From NCBI RefSeq assembly GCF_001411555.2, contig NC_049912.1:22701722-22765721 (forward strand): a DNA stretch of 64,000 nt, given 5' to 3'. The stretch comes from Juglans regia (Eukaryota; Streptophyta; Magnoliopsida; Fagales; Juglandaceae). The translations under genes and the position numbers were made by a program. Shown in pieces: positions 58,001 through 64,000 of this stretch; the stretch's first letter is position 1, and the number at the start of each line of letters is the position of its first letter. Below the pieces are notes generated by a model. That model was given only the letters and a program-made list of their open reading frames with translations. It was not told the DNA's origin and did no database searches.

Positions 58001-59781
58001 GTTTTCACAACTACTCTCAAATCATCTCATCTTATCTAATCATTACAACTTTACCAAATTCCCACATAAAATAAAATAAAAAATTCAACTTTTTCAAATC
58101 CCAAAACAATAATAATATTAAAAAAATATTTCTAACAATATTTATTCAACTTTTAACTTTAATTTCAACTCATCTCATTTCATCTCATCTCATCTACGAA
58201 AACAAACGAGGCCGAAAGCCACTTCACGGACCATGGTGACTCTTCGTAGATGACCCATATGGGCCATATGCAGTTGAAGAGAGATATTTAAAGAAATGAG
58301 CCTTTCCATTATAAGATGTCCCCTGAATTGAATGTTCCTACCTCCTTTTACTCTTCTAAAGCCAGGGATCGGCTGGGCTGCAGCGACCATTTTGTCAAAA
58401 ACACTCTCAAAAATTGCTTTAGTTCTGGCACCAAAGACCTCAACACTTATCTGGCAACAAAAAGTTACAAATACAAATTGCAGTCGAAATCCATAATAAT
58501 AAAGACTAATTATGAACATCTCTGTAACACAGATCATTTTAATAACAATAAAGGCCTAGATGTCCTGGATTACCATTAGTTCTCTAGCATCACTGACCCT
58601 CGATCTAGTGACAGAGAAATCATCCAATTGAGAAGAAACTTCAACATCTTCCACATCTAAGAAAGTAACTCAAAGCATTATATGGCAGAATATTAAACAA
58701 TATATGGTAACTAGAAGAAACTCCAACATCTTCCACACCTAAGAAAGTAACTCAAATCATTATTTTGCAGAATATTAAACAATAGCATGATATGGTAACC
58801 AGAGGTGCTCCTTGAAAGAGAATGAGTGGGAAGTCACACCTGATAATATGGCACAAACAGGAGGAAGATGTTCATGACTTATCCTGAAAAATAAAAGGGA
58901 AACATGAAACAAAACAACGAACTAAATGCAAACATCCCGAAAGTCTTGCTCATTATATAAACTCATTCTCCAAAAAAAGGTGACCCACTTTATGAAGGAA
59001 CTAAAAATGATGCCATTTAAATGAGAAACATTAATGAATTCCAATAAATGACCTCAATCCCAATTCTTATAGTGATGCCTTCTGTATTGGAATCTACCAA
59101 CTTCTTTGTTCAGAAGTTATCTAAACCGAAATAGATTGAAAGCTTTCCACAATTTCCTCCAAGGTCAAAGCAAAATTATGATGGAAATTCTGAGAGTCGC
59201 TTAGCTAGCATGTCAAAACAAACACCAACATACCACAGGCTCAGTTCCAATTAACCTTCTAACGATTTCCCATACTACACTTTAAACAGTCAATATGCTG
59301 TTCAAACATGGCCAAAAAGAAAGAAAAATTCCTCATTGTTTGTTAAAATTTTCAAAGAATGACCATTCCCATGCCCTATCCAGGCTATCCTGCTCAACTT
59401 CGAATTTCACTAGTCATGCTTGAGCATTTCTGTTAACTTTTGAAAAAATGGGAAAGAAACAAGTTTAAGAAATATGTACATAAATTAGCACAAACTATGA
59501 TAGTTAAACCTTTGAGTATTCAGAGTGCACGGATACCCTGCGCGAAATTCTCGAGAATCGAATCTGAAATGACGTGAAAAATCAGAGCTTCCGTAAGTAA
59601 GTTTTGGAGCATTGCCACCCACGAGCTTCTTGCGATTTACTATCATCTACACAAAATTCCATTTTGCAAAAGAAAAATCTACCATGTTACTGAAAATCTT
59701 TAAACGCTTGAAGGAAAGGAAAATAAACTTAGGAGTGATAACCTTCGGACTCAAACTGAAGAAGAGGACAGCTATATCCAT
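55094..59781 (-). CDS. Trigger-factor N-domain-like protein, probably plastid (216 aa)
   Basis: Minus-strand exons 59743-59781, 59510-59646, 58840-58883, 58574-58656, 58342-58450, 57175-57188, 56688-56789, 55094-55216 total 651 nt, all in phase. Residues 1-70 are variable and rich in Ser/Arg, like a transit peptide (MDIAVLFFSLSPK then NRKKLVGG). From about residue 102 the sequence (ISVEVFGARTKAIFESVFDK, PGFRRVKGGKTP, ILLEVLGPSKVYKQVI, EGLKVGKDLRVEQSF) matches the ribosome-binding domain of bacterial trigger factor, whose tip signature is GFR.GK; here GFRRVKGG at 131-138. The PPIase and C-terminal chaperone domains are absent, as in Arabidopsis At2g30695-type proteins (recalled). Likely role: nascent-chain or ribosome-associated protein in plastids, not demonstrated. 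Oddities: one exon is only 14 nt, intron 3 has an 82-bp tandem duplication, and exon 1 with its promoter is copied downstream at 62.4 kb. Least certain is exon 1. Confidence 0.88.
57991..58213. mobile_element. TTTG-family MITE in intron 5 of the trigger-factor-like gene
   Basis: Starts GGCCTTGTTTGTTTTC, ends GAAAACAAACGAGGCC: 16-bp inverted ends with one mismatch. Flanks TAA (57988-57990) and GAA (58214-58216) suggest a mutated TAA duplication. Interior as in 4226-4417. Confidence 0.8.
58632..58801. repeat. 82-bp tandem duplication copying an acceptor and exon start
   Basis: 58632-58713 and 58714-58801 share GAAGAAACTYCAACATCTTC, CTAAGAAAGTAACTCAAA and CAGAATATTAAACAATA. On the minus strand the unit contains the acceptor TTCTTAG and the first 20 or so bases of exon 4; the upstream copy reads TTAG|GTGTGGAAGATG. 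Confidence 0.88.
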
Positions 59782-59959
59782 TGTTCCTTTTTCTCCCTCC
59801 CTATGTTATGCTCTTTTAGAACTGACTATTGAGATTTGAGAACACCCAGCCTCCCACGTTCTAACGATGCGAGTAGACAAAGCTCGGTCGCGGCAACAAC
59901 GACGTTGTGATGTAAGTCTATGAGTATGCATAGAGATTGTTATTTGAGTAATCATATCT

Positions 59960-60160
59960 CTAACGTTTGTTTTTACCAACGATATAAGTGAATTGAAATT
60001 AAAATTAAAAGTTGATTAAATTATTATTTAAATATTTAATATCATTTTTGTTTTTAAGATTTAAAATAATTGAATTATTTATTTTATTTTATGTAAAAAT
60101 TTTAAAAAAATTATAATGATTAGATGAAATGAAATGAGATAAGATGAGTTGTGAAAGTAA
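59960..60160. mobile_element. MITE-like insertion absent from the duplicate
   Basis: About 200 bp beginning near AACGTTTGTTTTTACC, with interior TTGAATTATTTATTTTATTT and GATGAAATGAAATGAGATAAG as in the TTTGG family (reverse orientation). The duplicate at 62645-62670 passes directly from TTTGAGTAATCACATAT to AAATTTCGAGTGGAAAATG. Ends are approximate. Confidence 0.65.
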
Positions 60161-60262
60161 AATTTCGTGTGGAAAATGATAATTAATCCCCTCAATTCTA
60201 CTGATCAATATTATAGCTTTGGCATTTTAATTTTTTCTTAATGATTAAGAAAGTGATTATTA

Positions 60263-60649
60263 GGTCTTGTTTGGTTACATATATGAAATGAAAAATTTAT
60301 AAATTGTAGTAAGATAATTTGTGAATAGTAATAAAATAATTTGAGTTAAGATATTTTATGGGATTTTGGAAAAGAAAAGAGAAAAAATTAAATAAAAATT
60401 TATAAAATTAAAAGAGAGAATATTATTTTTATTTTAGAATTTGAAGAAGTTAAATTATTTTTTGTGTTTTGTTTGAAAATTTGTGAAAGTTATAATGATT
60501 AAATAATAATTATATGAAAAAGTTTAAATTTCAAGAATTTGAAATTGAAATTTTTTTGTATTTGAATGGTGTTTGGATATTCAGATGAGATAATATGAAA
60601 TGAGATAGAATGAGATAGTTTCAAAAGATTTTTTAAACCAAACCAGGCC
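60263..60649. mobile_element. Harbinger-type MITE (387 bp) with TTA duplication and visible empty site
   Basis: Starts GGTCTTGTTTGGTT, ends AACCAAACCAGGCC, flanked by TTA (60260-60262, 60650-60652). The duplicate at about 62746-62756 has GATTATTAGTGATG with a single TTA, that is, the unoccupied site. Confidence 0.88.
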
Positions 60650-60654
60650 TTAGT

Positions 60655-62350
60655 GAAGTATTTTTTTTCCTTAATGCTTAAAGATGTTAAAAATATATAT
60701 ATTTTTTAATAACAATTTCATTAGTAAAAATAGAAGAAACATTACGATGATAAACCATATAATTGCACATTAGCATCTAGTAAGACTCTAGATTGAATAA
60801 AATTTGGACATTGCAACCACTGAACTGTATTATCCACAAGACTAGCATGTCTTGCAAGTAAATGAGCTGCTTCATTATCTTATCTCCCAACATGAAGTAC
60901 ATTAGAGTTCTCAAAAAAAGGAAAAAGTCTTTGGATCTCATATTTTTTTTTTCTCTATTTGGAATATTAGGTTCCTTTGAGACAATTTAAGTTCCTTAGA
61001 GACAATAGGTTCAATCAAAGACAAATAATCTCCTTCTAATAACAAACTGAAGAAACCCAAATGTAAGAGCATCTTTAAACACCTCAAAATAGCCAAAGCC
61101 TAAATATCATCCACTTCAAACAGCCCAACTTTTTTCCAACAGAAAGCAAATAAAATATCTCATTTCTCATTCCTTAAATAGCTCCTATACCTCCATATTC
61201 AGAAGAATGAAACAAAGCACTATCAAAATTAAGCTTTACCGTACCTTGCAAAGGAGATTTTCAAGAAAGAATGATATCCTTACATACAATCGATTGGTGC
61301 AATTTACTCCTCGACATTTCCCAAACAATTATCAACCACATCATTAAGTATACAGTCAGAATTCTAAAATAATTTCATATTCCTATATTTTCCAAACACC
61401 TCAAGAAATAGTAATAAAACGTGAACTCAATTTATATCATATTGCATCAAAACTCCTACCAAATTAGAATAAGAACTCAGTCTCCAAAAAAGGCATAACA
61501 AAAGGACAACGTACAGACAGCAATTTCTTCACATCTAGATAGCCCCAAAAAATATGACAACAATCTTTCACTGCCAATAAGCAAAGAGAACAATCCACAT
61601 TAAAAATATTATCTTTACATGCTCTCCACCCAAAATTCTTAACTTTGTTCGAAATATTTAAATTCTAGAATTGACGTCAAAAGAATGAAGAATTCTGGAA
61701 ATCAAAGTTACCCGCACTAACAATAAAATAAAATCATGTGACAACACGATGATATATAGACTTTAATGAATTCAAGCCATTTTTAGTACTTGTCCATACA
61801 AACTTATCATCTCAATCCCTTGAAAATAAAGGAAGTTGTACAATAGCATTAGCAACAAAATGATAAAATATAGATTGAATCAAATCCACATCCCAATAAC
61901 CATTAGGTTGATGCATAAATATATTAACTTTTGAATAATCATGAATGACATAATTTGGTGGACGAGACTCAGGTAACTAGAAAATTGGGAGCCATTTATT
62001 TCGAGTTATCCCTACATTAGCACCCTTCCTTATCTTCCAAATACCCCCAGCTGGCAAAAGTGATTTAGCAGCACAAATACTTCTATATACATAGGACAAC
62101 TTACTACCCAAATGTGAATGAAAAAAATCTGTGGAAGGGAAATACTTAGCTTTATAAACGAGAGACATCAAGGAATTATGATTTTGAATCAACCGCTAAT
62201 CTTGTTTTGCTAACAAAGCCAAATTAAAAAGCTCAAGATTCTTAAAACTCATACCACCTCGAATCTTTGAAGAACACATCTTTAACCAACTAAGTCAATG
62301 TATCTTCCTTTCAGATTGACGTTGTCCCCACCAGAATTTAGCAAACAATC
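60655..62350 (-). mobile_element. Degenerate LINE 3' half with RNase H-like region, minus strand
   Basis: Minus-strand 61977-62192 encodes HNSLMSLVYKAKYFPSTDFF and AAKSLLPAGGIWKIRKGANV, the connector region after RT in plant LINEs with an RNase H tail. Lower coordinates (60850-61340) correspond to the RNase H part better read in the copy at 63054-63425. Many stops and frameshifts. An inactive relic. Confidence 0.8.
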
Positions 62351-62384
62351 CTTATATTTTTTTACAAAAAGACTTTAGTACTAA

Positions 62385-63692
62385 AAAACAACTTTAAAAA
62401 CTTAAAAGAAAGGAAAATAAAATTAAGAGGGATAACCTTTGGACTCAAACCCAATAATAGGGTATTAACAATTATATCAATCATTTCATTCTTCTTCCTC
62501 CCTCTAGTATTTGGCTCTTTTATAACTAACTACTAAAAACACCAAGACTCCCACATTCTAATGATGTGAATAGACAAAGTTAGGTGGCGGCAACGACGTC
62601 ATTGTGATGTGAGTGTATACGTTTGCATAGAGATTGTCGTTTGAGTAATCACATATTTAAATTTCGAGTGGAAAATGATAGTTAACCCCCTTAATTCTAT
62701 TGTTCAATAATACCACATGGGTATTTTTTTAATGATTAAGTAAACGATTATTAGTGATGTTATTTTTTGTTTTTAATGGTTAAGGATGTTAAAAAAGTAT
62801 TTTTTAGAACAATTTCATTCATAAGAATAGAAGAAAAATTGCAATGATGAAAAATGTAATTACACATCAACATCTAATAAGACTCTAGACTGAATAAAAT
62901 TTGGACATTGTGACCACCACTGAACTGTATCATCCATAAGACGAGCATGTCTTGCAAGTAAATGTGTTGTTTCATTATATTGTCTCCCAACATGAAGTAC
63001 ATTAGAATTCTCAAAAGAAGAAATAAGTTTTTGGATCTTCGATAATATTTTTCTTATCTGGAATAGTTAGGTTCCTTAGAGACAATAGGTTGAATCACAA
63101 GTAAATAATCTCCTTCCAATAACAAACTATAAAAACTCAAATGTAAGATCATCTGTAAACACCTCAAAGTAGTCAAAGGCTCAATGTCATTCACTTCAAA
63201 CAACCCAACTTCTTTCCGACAGAAAGCAAATAAAACAACCCCTTTATCATTCCTTAAAACAACCCCCACGCTCCCAGCTTCAAAAGAATGAAACAAAGCA
63301 TCATCAAAATTAAGCTTTATCATAACTTGCAAAGGAGGTTTCCAATAAAGAATGATGTCCTTAAGTACAATCGATTGTTGCAATTTACCCCTCGGCATAT
63401 GCCAAACAATTATCAAATACATCATTAAGCCTATAGTTAGAATTATGAAATAACTTCATATTCCTATATTTGCCAAACACCCCAAGAAATAGTAATAAAA
63501 CGTGAAACTGAAGTTATATCATATTGCATCAAAACTCCAATCAAATCAGAATAATAACTCAATTTCTAGAAAATGCATAACAAAAGGACAACACACATGC
63601 ATCAATATTTTCACATCAAGACAACTCCAAAAGATATGACAGCAATCTTCCACTACCAATGAGCAAAAAGAACAATCCACATTAGAAATAAC
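62385..63692. repeat. Right copy of the tandem duplication, with a dead promoter/exon-1 copy
   Basis: 62398-62665 resembles the exon 1 and promoter region of the trigger-factor-like gene (minus strand). At the position of its start codon (59779-59781 in the gene) this copy reads AAT instead of CAT on +, so the ATG is gone. LINE-derived sequence follows to 63692. No exons 2-8 are nearby, so it is a non-functional partial duplicate. Confidence 0.82.
62760..63690 (-). mobile_element. LINE RNase H-like relic, second copy
   Basis: Minus-strand 63054-63425 encodes YWKPPLQVMIKLNFDDALF, AGSVGVVLRNDKGVVLFAFC and LLLEGDYLLVIQ, the plant LINE C-terminal RNase H pattern (conserved D, E, D positions partly visible). 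It is in the duplicated block and is collinear with 60655-61605. Confidence 0.8.
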
Positions 63693-63695
63693 CAG

Positions 63696-64000
63696 GGGTG
63701 TAAGGAATTCAGTCTGGATTGGAAAAACCGACTGGACCGAACCATTCGATCAGAACAGGAGGTCAGTTTCAGTCCCATAAGTTGTGGACTGAAAAAATTC
63801 GGCCTATAAATTTTGGACTGGACCGGATCGGACCAAACTCCTATATATATTTTAAAAATACTTTTAATAATTTAATATATTATTTTTATATAGTAATTAT
63901 ATAAGTTAATGATGTAATTTTCATTTAATTTATTATCATTGATCATATAAAATATTATTTTTAATGAGTTAGTTATATAATCCACATTAATAATTCACTT
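63696..64000. repeat. Repeat beginning GGGGTGTAAGGAATTCAGTC
   Basis: CCGG/GGACC-rich start (CGACTGGACCGAACC, CTGGACCGGATCGGACC) then AT-rich tail, resembling 4126-4220. It runs off the window edge. No gene. Confidence 0.45.

Larger units (their letters stand above)
59690..61605. repeat. Left copy of a degenerate tandem duplication (promoter, exon 1, LINE debris)
   Basis: Parallels 62385-63692. Shared landmarks: GAAAGGAAAATAAA (59716 / 62408), GAGTAGACAAAG-like (59870 / 62567), GCATAGAGATTGT (59929 / 62626), AATAAAATTTGGACATTG (60797 / 62895), AACATGAAGTACATTAGA (60890 / 62989). This copy is longer because two MITEs inserted into it. Confidence 0.85.

Noticed and set aside
58190..58537. 115-codon minus frame starting MICVTEMF
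   Set aside because: Only the middle part (58342-58450) is real exon 5 of the trigger-factor-like gene; the rest is intron read-through.

Overview
This is a nuclear window from a flowering plant, almost certainly a woody eudicot. The evidence is split genes with short exons in AT-rich introns, many LTR, LINE and MITE copies, a chloroplast ycf1 fragment, and proteins that read as plant orthologues. The many TTA-flanked MITEs with GGCCTTGTTTGG-like ends and runs of CTCAT resemble what I remember from Fagales, especially Juglandaceae, but that assignment is from memory and untested.

Five host genes can be reconstructed exon by exon. In order: (1) the 3' part of a C2/GRAM-family VASt-domain gene on + (five exons, 3320-18405; its 5' part lies left of the window); (2) a complete SEP15/SELENOF-like ER thiol-oxidoreductase gene on + (21825-26005, 159 aa); (3) a small atypical bHLH protein like Arabidopsis bHLH153 on - (27376-29107, 140 aa); (4) translation initiation factor eIF2A on + (47888-53824, 517 aa, 13 coding exons plus a 5' UTR exon); (5) a trigger-factor N-domain-like protein on - (55094-59781, 216 aa, with a 14-nt exon). 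Reading phase closes exactly across every junction given. The genes look like unrelated housekeeping and regulatory genes and do not form one pathway.

The rest is mostly transposon-derived. The VASt gene has a 13.3-kb intron holding a MITE, a solo TRIM LTR, a 2.7-kb non-autonomous LTR element, a complete 449-bp TRIM, and a 7-kb degenerate L1-type LINE with its own nested insertion. A small gypsy-derived element with two LTRs sits about 350 bp upstream of the SEP15 start. A 5.3-kb Copia element on - with 5-bp target duplications fills 35412-40716. 31-35 kb and 40.7-46 kb are AT-rich, with MITEs, simple repeats, a CACTA-like terminus, one GC-rich block and the ycf1 fragment. The right end (59.7-63.7 kb) is a degenerate tandem duplication carrying the promoter and first exon of the trigger-factor-like gene with LINE debris; MITE insertions in one copy have empty sites in the other.

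I found no new multi-gene system. The best leads are two consecutive U12-type introns in eIF2A, two independent tandem duplications that each copy a splice acceptor with the start of its exon, the 14-nt exon, a tRNA-Cys-like relic in a SEP15 intron, and the loss of the catalytic aspartate box of reverse transcriptase in both large retroelements.
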